This document shows positions 8,743 to 21,666 of a DNA stretch of 64,000 nucleotides, piece by piece. Position numbers and translations under genes: made by a program. The number at the start of each line of letters is the position of its first letter. The stretch's first letter is position 1. The notes beneath the pieces were generated by a model, which did not search any database, was not told the origin of the DNA, and was given only the letters and a program-made list of their open reading frames with translations. Source of the stretch: Pseudomonas putida (GTDB lineage Bacteria; Pseudomonadota; Gammaproteobacteria; Pseudomonadales; Pseudomonadaceae); NCBI RefSeq assembly GCF_028682475.1, contig NZ_JANHLE010000018.1:60995-124994 (forward strand), in the 5' to 3' direction.

Positions 8743-9357
8743 TTCCTTCAGGTGCTTGTACACCGTCGCCCGTCCCATCCCCAGCACATTGGCCACGTAG
8801 TTGGCAGCACTCTTGCCCTTGAATGCGCCTTCGGCGTGCAGGGCCAGGACCAGCTCGCGCTTATGTTCGCGGGTCAGCAGGTTCAGGCTCAACTGGCGCT
8901 GGCGCAGCCAGCTGTTGAGGAAGGTATTGATGCGCTCCTGCCAGTCGTCGCGAAACAGCGCATCGGGCTGCGGAATCAGCTTGCTCGGCGACAGGAACAG
9001 GTCCAGCGCCGCCCTGGCGCTTTCGAACAGGGAAATGTTCAGGTTGATGCACAGCACCGCCAGCGGCGTGCCGTCTTCATTGCGCAGTACAGTGCTCAGC
9101 GAGCGGATCTTCTGCCCGTCCCAGTTGAGCTTCTCGTAGGGACCGATGTTGGTTTCTTCTGTGCCGGTTTCGAGCATGTCTTCGAGCGCGGCATCATCAC
9201 CAATTTCGCGTTTCGACAGGTTGTTGGCGATGTAGTCGATCTTCTGGCTGCGCAGGTCGTGCAGCACCACCTCGGCGTGGGGGAAGAACAGGGTGGCAAT
9301 GGCATCGGCGATGGCCCGGTAGTTGTCCAGGACAGGGTCGGGGCGAGGTGTCGACAT
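8731..9357 (-). CDS. dauR: DauR, YheO-like PAS/HTH regulator of D-arginine catabolism
   Basis: Regulator of 208 residues. The N-terminal half is a YheO-type PAS domain (about 10-120; VVLHDLRSQKIDYIANNLSKR) and the C-terminus holds an HTH (about 165-205; AANYVANVLGMGRATVYKHL). In P. aeruginosa DauR represses dauBAR and senses arginine or its oxoacid. The gene is third on its strand after dauB and dauA, 74 bases downstream of dauA. Identification rests on the family type plus the dauB-dauA-dauR order. Confidence 0.85.
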   Translation of the reverse strand: MSTPRPDPVLDNYRAIADAIATLFFPHAEVVLHDLRSQKIDYIANNLSKREIGDDAALEDMLETGTEETNIGPYEKLNWDGQKIRSLSTVLRNEDGTPLAVLCINLNISLFESARAALDLFLSPSKLIPQPDALFRDDWQERINTFLNSWLRQRQLSLNLLTREHKRELVLALHAEGAFKGKSAANYVANVLGMGRATVYKHLKELKA

Positions 9358-9431
9358 TCAGGCAGGCTCCAGGCGGTGTCAGCGCCCTTGGCACAAGGGC
9401 GCTGCGAGTGTGCCGCAATCGCGGCGGCGCG

Positions 9432-11523
<2,092 letters not shown>

Positions 11524-11599
11524 ACGAGACTCCAGATAAACTATTTTGTCTATTATGGACTCTTTGTTTATTTGGGCAATATCGTTGGTCTGAAAATGC

Positions 11600-11663
11600 A
11601 TCGCGGGGCAAGCCCGCTCCCACCGGTTGAACACACCCTGTGGGAGCGGGCTTGCCCCGCGAT
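11600..11663. repeat. REP pair 3 (inverted), right flank of the dau block
   Basis: Two inverted copies of the REP unit with a spacer of about 17 bases, between the rhlB stop and the dauB start. It matches REP pair 2 in sequence and orientation. Confidence 0.93.
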
Positions 11664-11677
11664 AAATTACAGCTTGA

Positions 11678-13117
11678 TCAGTGATGCTTGCGCGGCACCG
11701 GCTTGAGCAGTTCGGTCGGCGGCATTTCGCAGCTGATCTTGCGACCCAGCAGCTCTTCGATGGCCGGCAGCTGGTAGGAGTCATCTTCACCGGCGAAGCT
11801 GATCGACACACCGCTGGTACCGGCACGACCGGTACGACCGATACGGTGCACGTAATCGTCCGGATCTTCCGGCAGGGTGAAGTTGATCACATGGCTGATA
11901 CCGTCGATGTGGATGCCACGACCGGCGACGTCGGTCGCCACCAGCACGGTAATGCGGCCTTCGCGGAAGTTCTCCAAGGTCTTGATGCGCTTGTGCTGGG
12001 GCACGTCACCCGACAGCTGGGCGGCGTTGACGCCATCGCGCACCAGACGTTCTTCGATGCGCCGCACTTCATCCTTGCGGTTGGCGAAGACCATCACCCG
12101 TTCCCACTTGTTCTCGGTCACCAGGTTGTACAGCAGTTTGTACTTGTCGCTACCGGCCACGGCATACACGTGCTGCTCGACGGTTTCGCTGGCAACGTTC
12201 TCCGGCTCGATCTCGACGATGGACGGGTCGGTGGTCCATTGCTTGGCCAGGTTCATCACGTCTTCGGTGAAGGTCGCGGAGAACAGCAGGGTCTGGCGTT
12301 CGCTCTTCGGCGGGGTCTGGCGGATGATCTGCCGTACCTGCGGGATAAAGCCCATGTCGAGCATGCGGTCGGCTTCGTCCAGGACCAGCACTTCGACCAT
12401 GTCCAGGTGGGCTTCACCGCGCTGGTTGAAGTCCAGCAGACGGCCGGGGGTAGCCACGAGAATGTCGCAATGGCGCGCTTCGAGGGCCTTGAGCTGCTTG
12501 TCGAAGTCCATGCCGCCAACGAAGGTCATCACGTTCAGACCGGTGTACTTGGTCAGTGCGGCGGCGTCTTTGGCGATCTGCACCACCAGTTCGCGGGTCG
12601 GGGCGATGATCAGTGCCCGTGGCTCGCCCATGTAGCGCTCTTTCGGCGGCGGGGTCTGCTGCAGCTGGGAAATGATCGAAATCAGGAAGGCTGCAGTCTT
12701 GCCGGTGCCGGTCTGGGCGCGGCCAATGGCGTCCTTGCCGCGCAGGGTATGCCCCAGCACTTGTGCCTGGATCGGCGTGCAATAAGGAAAGCCCAGGTCG
12801 TGGATCGCATGCATCAGCTCGGGCGAGAGCTTGAAATCATGGAAACGGGTCTTGCCTTCTTGCGGCTCGACCACGAAATCTTCCAGCTTCCAGGTGGAGG
12901 CTGCAGGTTTTGGCTTGCGCTCACGGCGCGGTTTGGGCTCGGCCGGTTTTTCGGCACGTGCCGGTTTGGCGGCCTCGGCTTCGGTTTTGAGCGGGGCGGC
13001 CGGGGCAGGGGCCTGGGGTGCTGCGGGCGGCTGCATCACGGGGGCAGCGCTTTCGGTGGCGAGTTGCTCAACCTCGCTCTTGCCGAACATCTTCTTGAGT
13101 GCTTTGAGCACGGTCAT
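11678..13117 (-). CDS. rhlB: DEAD-box RNA helicase RhlB
   Basis: ATP-dependent RNA helicase of 479 residues. A low-complexity Ala/Pro/Lys N-terminal extension (about 20-75) precedes the two RecA-like domains. Visible motifs are Q motif with CTPIQAQ, motif I AQTGTGKT, Ia PTRELV, Ib TPGRL, DEAD as [11 protein letters not shown] as FSATF, and [10 protein letters not shown]. RhlB unwinds structured RNA for the RNase E degradosome. The KPVPRKHH tail is basic. It is single on its strand; a REP pair lies 15 bases beyond its stop. Confidence 0.92.
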   Translation of the reverse strand: MTVLKALKKMFGKSEVEQLATESAAPVMQPPAAPQAPAPAAPLKTEAEAAKPARAEKPAEPKPRRERKPKPAASTWKLEDFVVEPQEGKTRFHDFKLSPELMHAIHDLGFPYCTPIQAQVLGHTLRGKDAIGRAQTGTGKTAAFLISIISQLQQTPPPKERYMGEPRALIIAPTRELVVQIAKDAAALTKYTGLNVMTFVGGMDFDKQLKALEARHCDILVATPGRLLDFNQRGEAHLDMVEVLVLDEADRMLDMGFIPQVRQIIRQTPPKSERQTLLFSATFTEDVMNLAKQWTTDPSIVEIEPENVASETVEQHVYAVAGSDKYKLLYNLVTENKWERVMVFANRKDEVRRIEERLVRDGVNAAQLSGDVPQHKRIKTLENFREGRITVLVATDVAGRGIHIDGISHVINFTLPEDPDDYVHRIGRTGRAGTSGVSISFAGEDDSYQLPAIEELLGRKISCEMPPTELLKPVPRKHH

Positions 13118-13214
13118 CTCATCAATTGGTTAAGGAATATACGCCGGCCAGTGTAATGCAAGAATCGGGCGCGGCGTAGTGGATTGCACTGACAACTACA
13201 GGGAAGTGTTCTTT

Positions 13215-14207
<993 letters not shown>

Positions 14208-15236
14208 ATGAAGATGCTGAAATCCACCCTGGCAGTGGTTACCGCTGCTACCGTACTCGGTATCAGTGGTATCGCACAGGCAGGTGCGACCCTGGACGCG
14301 GTACAGAAGAAGGGCTTCGTTCAGTGTGGCGTCAGTGACGGCTTGCCGGGTTTCTCGGTCCCGGATGCCAAGGGCAACATCGTCGGTATCGACGCAGACG
14401 TCTGCCGCGCAGTGGCCGCAGCGGTGTTCGGCGATGCCAACAAGGTCAAGTTCAGCCAGCTCAACGCCAAGGAGCGCTTCACCGCGCTGCAGTCCGGCGA
14501 AGTCGACGTGCTGTCGCGCAACACCACCTGGACCAGCTCGCGTGATGCCGGCATGGGCCTGGTGTTCGCCGGTGTTACCTATTACGACGGCATCGGTTTC
14601 CTGGTCAACAAGAAGCTCGGCGTTTCCAGTGCCAAGGAGCTGGACGGTGCAACCATCTGCATCCAGGCCGGTACCACCACCGAACTCAACGTCTCCGACT
14701 ACTTCCGCGCCAATGGCCTGAAGTACACCCCGATCACCTTCGACACCTCCGACGAAAGCGCCAAGTCGCTGGAATCCGGCCGTTGCGACGTGCTGACCTC
14801 GGACAAGTCGCAGCTCTACGCACAGCGCTCCAAGCTGGCCGCCCCGGCCGATTACGTAGTACTGCCGGAAACCATTTCCAAGGAACCGCTGGGCCCAGTG
14901 GTACGCAAAGGCGATGAAGAGTGGTTCAGCATCGTCAAATGGACCCTGTTCGCCATGCTCAATGCCGAAGAAATGGGCATCAGCTCGAAGAACGTCGAAG
15001 CTGAAGCCAAAGCCACCAAGAACCCTGACGTGGCCCGTATGCTCGGCGCCGACGGCGAATACGGCAAAGACCTGAAACTGCCGAAGGACTGGGTGGTGCA
15101 GATCGTCAAACAGGTCGGCAACTACGGTGAAGTGTTCGAGAAGAACCTGGGCAAGGAAACCCCGCTGCAAATCGACCGCGGCCTGAACGCCCTGTGGAAC
15201 AACGGCGGCATCCAGTACGCGCCACCAGTGCGCTGA
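14208..15236 (+). CDS. aapJ: AapJ, general L-amino acid-binding periplasmic protein
   Basis: Solute-binding protein of 342 residues with a cleavable signal (MKMLKSTLAVVTAATVLGIS...AQA). ATLDAVQKKGFVQCGVSDGLPGFS and DADVCRAVAAAVFGD are characteristic of AapJ/BztA, which bind a broad range of L-amino acids, notably glutamate, aspartate and glutamine. It is first in aapJQMP and has GGAGG seven bases before the ATG. As first gene it would be expected to be the most abundant product. Confidence 0.95.
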   Translation: MKMLKSTLAVVTAATVLGISGIAQAGATLDAVQKKGFVQCGVSDGLPGFSVPDAKGNIVGIDADVCRAVAAAVFGDANKVKFSQLNAKERFTALQSGEVDVLSRNTTWTSSRDAGMGLVFAGVTYYDGIGFLVNKKLGVSSAKELDGATICIQAGTTTELNVSDYFRANGLKYTPITFDTSDESAKSLESGRCDVLTSDKSQLYAQRSKLAAPADYVVLPETISKEPLGPVVRKGDEEWFSIVKWTLFAMLNAEEMGISSKNVEAEAKATKNPDVARMLGADGEYGKDLKLPKDWVVQIVKQVGNYGEVFEKNLGKETPLQIDRGLNALWNNGGIQYAPPVR

Positions 15237-15303
15237 CGGTTGCGGCCTGCGGCGGCACATGGCCGCCGCAGGCTGTTCGCATCCCTTCCTTGCGGGGCAT
15301 TAC

Positions 15304-16482
15304 ATGCAAAATCAAATCGGCGCACCTAAGGGCCTGTCCCTTAACGATCCACGTGTGCGTGCGTGGCTGTTCCAGATCATCACCGTGGTCGCGGTGGTGG
15401 CTCTGGGCTGGTACCTGTTTCACAACACCCAGACCAACCTGCAACACCGCGGAATCACCTCAGGCTTCGACTTTCTTGAACGCAGTGCCGGTTTCGGCAT
15501 CGCCCAGCACCTGATCCCCTACACCGAGCAGGACAGTTATGCCCGGGTATTCGTCATCGGCTTGCTCAACACCCTGCTGGTGACCTTTATCGGCATCATC
15601 CTGGCGACCCTGCTGGGGTTCATCGTCGGCGTGGCGCGGTTGTCACCGAACTGGATGATCAACAAGCTGGCCACGGTGTATGTCGAGACTTTCCGTAACA
15701 TTCCACCGCTGTTGCAGATCCTGTTCTGGTACTTCGCGGTGTTCCTGACCCTGCCGGGACCGCGGGGCAGTATCAATATCAGCGACGCCTTCTTTATCAG
15801 CAACCGGGGCCTGAACATGCCCGGTGCTTCCATGGCCGAAGGATTCTGGCCATTCGTCGTCAGCCTGGTGCTGGCCATTGTTGCCATTGTGGTGATGGTG
15901 CGCCTGGCCAACCGGCGCTTCGAAGCCACTGGCGAGCCGTTTCACAAGTTCTGGGTCGGATTGTTCCTGTTCTTCGGTATTCCGGCGCTCAGCGTGATGC
16001 TGGCAGGCAGCCCGCTGCACTGGGAAATGCCGCAGCTCAAGGGTTTCAACTTCGTTGGCGGCTGGGTGCTGATTCCCGAACTGCTGGCCCTGACCCTGGC
16101 GCTGACCATCTACACCGCGGCGTTCATCGCCGAGATCGTGCGTTCGGGCATTCGTTCGGTCAGCTATGGCCAGACCGAAGCGGCCCGCTCGCTGGGCCTG
16201 CGTGAAGGCCCGACGCTGCGCAAGGTGATCATTCCTCAGGCGCTGCGGGTGATCATTCCACCGCTGACCAGCCAGTACCTGAACCTGGCGAAGAACTCTT
16301 CGCTGGCGGCCGGTATCGGCTATCCGGAAATGGTTTCGTTGTTCGCCGGCACCGTGCTCAACCAGACCGGCCAGGCCATCGAGGTGATCGCCATCACCAT
16401 GAGCGTCTACCTGGCCATCAGCATCAGCATTTCCCTGCTGATGAACTGGTACAACAAGCGCATTGCGCTGATCGAACGGTGA
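15304..16482 (+). CDS. aapQ: AapQ, general amino acid ABC transporter permease
   Basis: Inner-membrane permease of 392 residues. An N-terminal membrane segment (about 22-42) and extended periplasmic region are followed by a His/Glu/Gln/Arg/opine-type permease core; the EAA loop region is seen as QTEAARSLGLREGPTLRKVIIPQALRV from about residue 290. The long spacing between the first and later segments is typical of AapQ/BztB. The ATG giving MQNQIGAPKG is preferred to the in-frame start at 15259. It pairs with AapM. Confidence 0.94.
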   Translation: MQNQIGAPKGLSLNDPRVRAWLFQIITVVAVVALGWYLFHNTQTNLQHRGITSGFDFLERSAGFGIAQHLIPYTEQDSYARVFVIGLLNTLLVTFIGIILATLLGFIVGVARLSPNWMINKLATVYVETFRNIPPLLQILFWYFAVFLTLPGPRGSINISDAFFISNRGLNMPGASMAEGFWPFVVSLVLAIVAIVVMVRLANRRFEATGEPFHKFWVGLFLFFGIPALSVMLAGSPLHWEMPQLKGFNFVGGWVLIPELLALTLALTIYTAAFIAEIVRSGIRSVSYGQTEAARSLGLREGPTLRKVIIPQALRVIIPPLTSQYLNLAKNSSLAAGIGYPEMVSLFAGTVLNQTGQAIEVIAITMSVYLAISISISLLMNWYNKRIALIER

Positions 16483-16492
16483 GGACACGCGC

Positions 16493-17590
16493 ATGACTAC
16501 CCATGTTTTCAAACCCGATATGCCGCCACCGGTGAAAACCGTCGGCGTGCTGGCCTGGATGCGCGCCAACCTGTTCTCCAGCTGGCTCAACACTCTGCTC
16601 ACGCTGTTTGCCCTGTACCTGGTGTGGCTGATCGTGCCGCCGCTGCTGCAGTGGTCGATCTTCGACGCCAACTGGGTCGGCACCACGCGCGCCGACTGCA
16701 CCAAGGACGGCGCCTGCTGGGTGTTCATCCAGCAACGTTTTGGCCAGTTCATGTACGGTTATTACCCGACTGAACTGCGCTGGCGTGTCGACCTGACCGT
16801 GTGGCTGGCGGTGATCGGCGCAGCGCCGCTGTTCATCGCACGCTTCCCGCGCAAAGTGATCTACGGTCTGAGCTTTTTGGTGCTGTACCCGATCATTGCC
16901 TACACCTTGCTGCACGGTGGCTATCTTGGTCTGAGCACAGTACCGACCAGCCAGTGGGGCGGCCTGATGCTGACCCTGGTGATCGCCACTGTCGGTATCG
17001 TCGGCGCCTTGCCGCTGGGCATCCTGCTGGCACTGGGGCGGCGTTCGAACATGCCGGCGGTGAAGGTGGTGTGCGTGACCTTCATCGAGTTCTGGCGCGG
17101 CGTGCCGTTGATCACCGTGCTGTTCATGTCGTCGGTGATGCTGCCGTTGTTCCTGCCCGAGGGCATGAGCTTCGACAAGCTGCTGCGGGCGATGATCGGG
17201 GTCATCCTGTTCCAGTCGGCGTATATCGCCGAAGTGGTGCGCGGTGGCCTGCAGGCCATTCCCAAAGGCCAGTACGAAGCCGCTGCGGCGATGGGCCTGG
17301 GCTACTGGCGCTCGATGGGCCTGGTGATCCTGCCGCAAGCCCTGAAGCTGGTGATTCCCGGCATCGTCAACACCTTCATTGCCCTGTTCAAGGACACCAG
17401 CCTTGTGATCATCATTGGCCTGTTCGACCTGCTCAACAGCGTCAAGCAGGCCGCTGCCGACCCGACCTGGCTGGGCATGGCGACCGAGGGCTATGTGTTC
17501 GCCGCCCTGGTTTTCTGGATTTTCTGTTTCGGTATGTCCCGCTACTCCATGCACCTGGAGCGCAAGCTGGACACAGGCCACAAGCGTTAG
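16493..17590 (+). CDS. aapM: AapM, general amino acid ABC transporter permease
   Basis: Second permease, 365 residues. Hydrophobic segments lie near 30-50, 95-145 and through the C-terminal half, and the EAA-type loop reads [20 protein letters not shown]. An additional periplasmic portion with a cysteine pair (DCTKDGACW, about 63-71) is visible, as is usual in AapM. It follows aapQ by ten bases and precedes aapP with the AGGAG site of aapP overlapping its stop. Confidence 0.94.
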   Translation: MTTHVFKPDMPPPVKTVGVLAWMRANLFSSWLNTLLTLFALYLVWLIVPPLLQWSIFDANWVGTTRADCTKDGACWVFIQQRFGQFMYGYYPTELRWRVDLTVWLAVIGAAPLFIARFPRKVIYGLSFLVLYPIIAYTLLHGGYLGLSTVPTSQWGGLMLTLVIATVGIVGALPLGILLALGRRSNMPAVKVVCVTFIEFWRGVPLITVLFMSSVMLPLFLPEGMSFDKLLRAMIGVILFQSAYIAEVVRGGLQAIPKGQYEAAAAMGLGYWRSMGLVILPQALKLVIPGIVNTFIALFKDTSLVIIIGLFDLLNSVKQAAADPTWLGMATEGYVFAALVFWIFCFGMSRYSMHLERKLDTGHKR

Positions 17591-17600
17591 GAGTGTTCCC

Positions 17601-18365
17601 ATGAGTGAAGCGATCAAACAGCCTGTGAGCCCTGAAGGCATTATTCAGATGCAGGGCGTGAACAAGTGGTACGGCCAGTTCCACGTGCTCAAGGACATCA
17701 ACCTGAATGTGCGCCAGGGCGAGCGTATCGTCCTGTGCGGGCCGTCGGGCTCGGGCAAGTCGACCACCATCCGCTGCCTCAACCGCCTGGAAGAGCACCA
17801 GCAGGGCCGTATCGTGGTCGATGGCGTGGAACTGACCAACGACCTCAAGCAGATCGAAGCGATCCGCCGTGAAGTCGGCATGGTGTTCCAGCATTTCAAC
17901 CTGTTCCCGCACCTGACCATCCTGCAGAACTGCACCCTGGCGCCGATGTGGGTGCGCAAGATGCCCAAGCGCAAGGCCGAGGAAATCGCCATGCACTATC
18001 TGGAGCGGGTGCGGATTCCGGAACAGGCCAACAAGTATCCAGGGCAATTGTCCGGTGGTCAGCAGCAGCGGGTGGCGATTGCCCGTGCGCTGTGCATGAA
18101 GCCGAAGATCATGTTGTTCGACGAACCGACCTCGGCGCTCGATCCGGAGATGGTCAAGGAAGTGCTCGACACCATGGTCAGCCTGGCGGAAGACGGCATG
18201 ACCATGCTCTGCGTGACCCACGAGATGGGCTTTGCGCGCACGGTGGCGAACCGGGTGATCTTCATGGACAAGGGAGAGATCGTCGAGCAGGCGGCACCGG
18301 ACGACTTTTTCGACCGGCCGCAGAATGAGCGGACCAAGCTGTTCCTGAGCCAGATTCTGCACTGA
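17601..18365 (+). CDS. aapP: AapP, general amino acid ABC transporter ATPase
   Basis: ATP-binding subunit of 254 residues, with Walker [10 protein letters not shown] (about 48-56), Q loop in [10 protein letters not shown], signature LSGGQQQR, Walker [15 protein letters not shown] and the switch histidine in CVTHEMGF. It energises AapQM. AGGAG lies over the aapM stop, seven bases upstream of the ATG, so the genes are tightly coupled. A REP pair starts five bases after the stop. Confidence 0.95.
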   Translation: MSEAIKQPVSPEGIIQMQGVNKWYGQFHVLKDINLNVRQGERIVLCGPSGSGKSTTIRCLNRLEEHQQGRIVVDGVELTNDLKQIEAIRREVGMVFQHFNLFPHLTILQNCTLAPMWVRKMPKRKAEEIAMHYLERVRIPEQANKYPGQLSGGQQQRVAIARALCMKPKIMLFDEPTSALDPEMVKEVLDTMVSLAEDGMTMLCVTHEMGFARTVANRVIFMDKGEIVEQAAPDDFFDRPQNERTKLFLSQILH

Positions 18366-18369
18366 CCCC

Positions 18370-18435
18370 ATCGCGGGGCAAGCCCGCTCCCACAGGTAAA
18401 CCACAAGACCTGTGGGAGCGGGCTTGCCCCGCGAT
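18370..18435. repeat. REP pair 4 (inverted)
   Basis: Two inverted perfect copies of the REP unit, spacer about 18 bases, between the convergent aapP and algW genes. Confidence 0.93.
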
Positions 18436-18447
18436 GCTGTTAACCCA

Positions 18448-19605
18448 TCAGTTTTCTTCTTTGGCTGCCGGTGCTGGCGGTGGACGCAAGCCGATTTCAG
18501 CAGTCAGCTTCAGTTCCTTGCCGTTACGCATCACCTGGATTGCCACCTTGTCGTTGGGCTTGATCCGCGCCACCTGGTTCATCGAGCGCCGCCCGTCACC
18601 TGCCGGTTCGCCGTTGATGCTGAGAATCACGTCACCCAGTTGCAGGCCGGCCTTCTGCGCCGGACCGTCGCGGAAGATCCCCGCCACCACGATCCCCGGA
18701 CGCCCCTGCATGCCGAACGACTCCGCCAGCTCCTGGCTCAGCGGCTGCACTTCGATACCCAGCCAGCCACGAATCACCTGACCGTGCTCGATGATCGCCT
18801 TCATCACCTCCAGCGCCAGCTTGGTCGGGATGGCGAAGCCGATGCCTTGAGAACCACCGGATTTGGAGAAGATCGCCGTGTTGATGCCGGTCAGGTTGCC
18901 GTTGGCGTCGACCAGCGCACCACCGGAGTTGCCCGGGTTGATTGCCGCGTCAGTCTGGATGAAGTCTTCGTAGTTGTTCAGGCCCAGCTGGTTGCGGCCG
19001 GTGGCACTGATGATACCCATGGTGACGGTCTGGCCGACACCGAAGGGGTTGCCGATGGCCAGGGCGACGTCGCCGATGTGAATGCTGTCGGAGCGGCCGA
19101 TGGTGATCGACGGCAGGTTCTTCAGGTCGATCTTGAGCACCGCCAGATCGGTTTCCGGGTCGCTGCCGATGACCCGTGCCAGGGTTTCGCGGCCGTCCTT
19201 GAGCGCCACCACGATCTGGTCGGCACCGGAGGTCACGTGGTTGTTGGTCAGCAGGTAACCTTCCGGGCTCATGATCACCGCCGAGCCCAGGCTCGACTCC
19301 CAGCGCCGCTGTTTGGGCAGGTTGTCGCCGAAGAAACGGCGGAACTGCGGGTCTTCGAACAGCGGGTGCGCGGTCTTGTTGACCACTTTGGTGGTGTACA
19401 GGTTGGCCACCGCAGGCGCGGCAATGCTCACGGCGTCGGCATAGGACACCGGTCCCTGCATGATCCGCGTGGTTTGCGGTGCCTGCTGCAGGTTGACGTC
19501 CTGGCTGGGCAGGCCGACCCATTGTGGAAAACGCTGGATGATCAGCAGGGCGATCAGCACGCCGACCAGCAGCGGCCAGGCAAAGTAACGCAAAGCCTTG
19601 AACAT
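18448..19605 (-). CDS. algW: AlgW, DegS-like periplasmic serine protease
   Basis: Membrane-anchored HtrA-family protease of 385 residues. One N-terminal transmembrane segment (about 8-25) precedes a trypsin-like domain with His in LLTNNHV, Asp in DPETDLAVL and Ser in NPGNSGGAL, then one PDZ domain (about 265-365). AlgW recognises misfolded porin C-termini and makes the first cut in anti-sigma factor MucA, freeing AlgU. The start MFKALRYFAW is chosen over an in-frame ATG at 19647 because the membrane anchor follows it directly. A low-complexity PPPAPAAKEEN tail closes the protein. Confidence 0.94.
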   Translation of the reverse strand: MFKALRYFAWPLLVGVLIALLIIQRFPQWVGLPSQDVNLQQAPQTTRIMQGPVSYADAVSIAAPAVANLYTTKVVNKTAHPLFEDPQFRRFFGDNLPKQRRWESSLGSAVIMSPEGYLLTNNHVTSGADQIVVALKDGRETLARVIGSDPETDLAVLKIDLKNLPSITIGRSDSIHIGDVALAIGNPFGVGQTVTMGIISATGRNQLGLNNYEDFIQTDAAINPGNSGGALVDANGNLTGINTAIFSKSGGSQGIGFAIPTKLALEVMKAIIEHGQVIRGWLGIEVQPLSQELAESFGMQGRPGIVVAGIFRDGPAQKAGLQLGDVILSINGEPAGDGRRSMNQVARIKPNDKVAIQVMRNGKELKLTAEIGLRPPPAPAAKEEN

Positions 19606-19840
19606 TGAACGAATCCTGGGAGTGGGCAGAGGGCCGCTTGACTGCATGGGAGCGAGCGCGCGCGATCATACTGCCACCGAAGCGGTGCAGGAACTGTTAA
19701 ATCGCAGCCGAGCCGTGGATGCAGCGTGCAGGCCCCCAGGCAACCGCCGTCGGTTTCCCCAAACCCGGCGACGGCCCATAATGACGGTCATTATACGGGG
19801 CCTTGCGCCGCGCTGAACTGCTGAATTTAGGAGTCTTTTC

Positions 19841-20599
19841 ATGGCTGTTGCCCTGAGCACCCTGGTCGAGGAAGCCGAACGCTACCTTGGCAGCGCAAAA
19901 ATCCACGATTACTGCCCCAACGGCCTGCAGGTTGAAGGGCGCCCGCAGGTGACCCGCATCGTCAGCGGTGTCACCGCCAGCCAGGCGTTGCTGGATGCGG
20001 CGGTCGAGGCCGACGCCGACCTGGTGCTGGTGCACCACGGTTACTTCTGGAAAGGCGAGAACCCGTGTATCACCGGGATGAAGCAGCGCCGGCTGAAAAC
20101 CTTGCTGAAGCATGACCTGAGCTTGCTGGCCTATCACCTGCCGCTGGACCTGCACCCGGAGGTTGGCAACAACGTGCAACTGGCCCGTCAGCTCGACATT
20201 ACCGTCGAAGGTCCGCTGGACCCGGATAACCCGCGAGTGGTCGGTCTGGTCGGGTCGTTGGCCGAGCCTCTGTCGGCGCGCGACTTTGCCCGCAAGGTGC
20301 AAGAGGTCATGGGCCGCGAGCCGCTGCTGATCGAAGGCGAGCAGATCATTCGCCGGGTCGGCTGGTGTACCGGTGGTGGCCAGGGTTACATCGACCAGGC
20401 GATTGCCGCCGGTGTCGACCTGTTCCTCAGCGGCGAGGCGTCGGAGCAGACCTTCCACAGCGCGCGCGAGAACGGCATCAGTTTCATTGCCGCCGGCCAC
20501 CATGCCACCGAGCGTTACGGCGTGCAGGCACTGGGTGATTATCTGGCGCGGCGCTTCGCCCTGGAGCACCTGTTCATCGACTGCCCGAACCCGATCTAG
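19841..20599 (+). CDS. Nif3-like dinuclear metal-centre protein (YbgI family)
   Basis: Protein of 252 residues matching the Nif3/YbgI/DUF34 family: IHDYCPNGLQVEG (about 20-32), metal ligands in VLVHHGYFW (about 63-71), SLLAYHLPLDLHPEVGNN, and AAGHHATER near the C-terminus. Members form toroidal hexamers with two metals per subunit. A role in metal or cofactor handling (GTP cyclohydrolase I-like fold) is proposed but not settled. It is divergent from algW and 135 bases upstream of cysD. Confidence 0.9.
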   Translation: MAVALSTLVEEAERYLGSAKIHDYCPNGLQVEGRPQVTRIVSGVTASQALLDAAVEADADLVLVHHGYFWKGENPCITGMKQRRLKTLLKHDLSLLAYHLPLDLHPEVGNNVQLARQLDITVEGPLDPDNPRVVGLVGSLAEPLSARDFARKVQEVMGREPLLIEGEQIIRRVGWCTGGGQGYIDQAIAAGVDLFLSGEASEQTFHSARENGISFIAAGHHATERYGVQALGDYLARRFALEHLFIDCPNPI

Positions 20600-20734
20600 G
20601 GTAAAACGGCTGGGCATATTCTTATACTGTTTCGATCTAGTAGGGCGCCTAAATAGAATCGAGTGCTGTGATAAAGTGGCCCGCTCGAACACGGCCCGCT
20701 GGCCGTCCATAAGATCGTATTTCCGTGAGTAGCC

Positions 20735-21652
20735 ATGGTCGACAAACTGACGCATTTGAAACAGTTGGAGGCGGAGAGCATCCACATCATTCGTGAGGTG
20801 GCCGCCGAGTTCGATAACCCGGTGATGCTGTACTCGATCGGCAAGGATTCGGCCGTGATGCTGCATCTGGCGCGCAAAGCCTTTTTCCCGGGCAAATTGC
20901 CGTTCCCGGTGATGCATGTCGACACCCAGTGGAAATTCCAGGAGATGTACAGTTTCCGCGACAAGATGGTCGAGGAAATGGGCCTGAAGCTGATCACTCA
21001 CGTGAACCCGGACGGCGTCGCCCAGGGCATCAATCCGTTCACCCACGGCAGTGCCAAGCACACCGACATCATGAAGACCGAGGGCCTCAAGCAGGCACTC
21101 GACAAGCATGGCTTCGATGCCGCCTTCGGTGGTGCGCGCCGCGACGAAGAGAAGTCGCGGGCCAAGGAACGCGTCTACTCGTTCCGTGACAGCAAGCACC
21201 GCTGGGATCCGAAGAACCAGCGTCCGGAGCTGTGGAACGTCTACAACGGCAAGGTCAACAAAGGCGAATCGATTCGCGTGTTCCCGCTGTCGAACTGGAC
21301 CGAGCTGGACATCTGGCAGTACATCTACCTCGAAGGCATCCCGATCGTGCCGCTGTATTTCGCCGCCGAACGCGATGTGATCGAGAAGAACGGCACCCTG
21401 ATCATGATCGATGACGAGCGCATCCTCGAGCACCTCTCGGATGAAGAGAAAGCCCGCATCGTCAAAAAGAAAGTGCGCTTCCGTACCCTTGGCTGCTACC
21501 CGCTGACGGGCGCTGTCGAGTCTGAGGCCGAAACCCTGACCGACATCATTCAGGAAATGCTCCTGACGCGCACTTCCGAGCGCCAGGGCCGCGTCATCGA
21601 CCACGATGGTGCAGGCTCGATGGAAGACAAGAAACGTCAAGGCTATTTCTAA
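20735..21652 (+). CDS. cysD: CysD, sulfate adenylyltransferase subunit 2
   Basis: Catalytic ATP sulfurylase subunit of 305 residues, an ATP pyrophosphatase fold protein that forms adenosine 5'-phosphosulfate from sulfate and ATP, driven by GTP hydrolysis in CysN. The PP-loop reads [16 protein letters not shown] (about 33-48); [16 protein letters not shown] and the C-terminal basic [12 protein letters not shown] are characteristic. It is 14 bases upstream of cysNC. CysB control would be expected; no clear site was identified in the 135-base upstream gap. Confidence 0.96.
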   Translation: MVDKLTHLKQLEAESIHIIREVAAEFDNPVMLYSIGKDSAVMLHLARKAFFPGKLPFPVMHVDTQWKFQEMYSFRDKMVEEMGLKLITHVNPDGVAQGINPFTHGSAKHTDIMKTEGLKQALDKHGFDAAFGGARRDEEKSRAKERVYSFRDSKHRWDPKNQRPELWNVYNGKVNKGESIRVFPLSNWTELDIWQYIYLEGIPIVPLYFAAERDVIEKNGTLIMIDDERILEHLSDEEKARIVKKKVRFRTLGCYPLTGAVESEAETLTDIIQEMLLTRTSERQGRVIDHDGAGSMEDKKRQGYF

Positions 21653-21666
21653 GTTAGGGTCAGACC

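Noticed and set aside
19697..21640. Long minus-strand open frame (647 codons) opposite the Nif3-like gene and cysD
   Set aside because: It is fully antisense to two clear genes, rich in His/Gln/Val in the way typical of reverse frames in GC-rich DNA, and has no family features.
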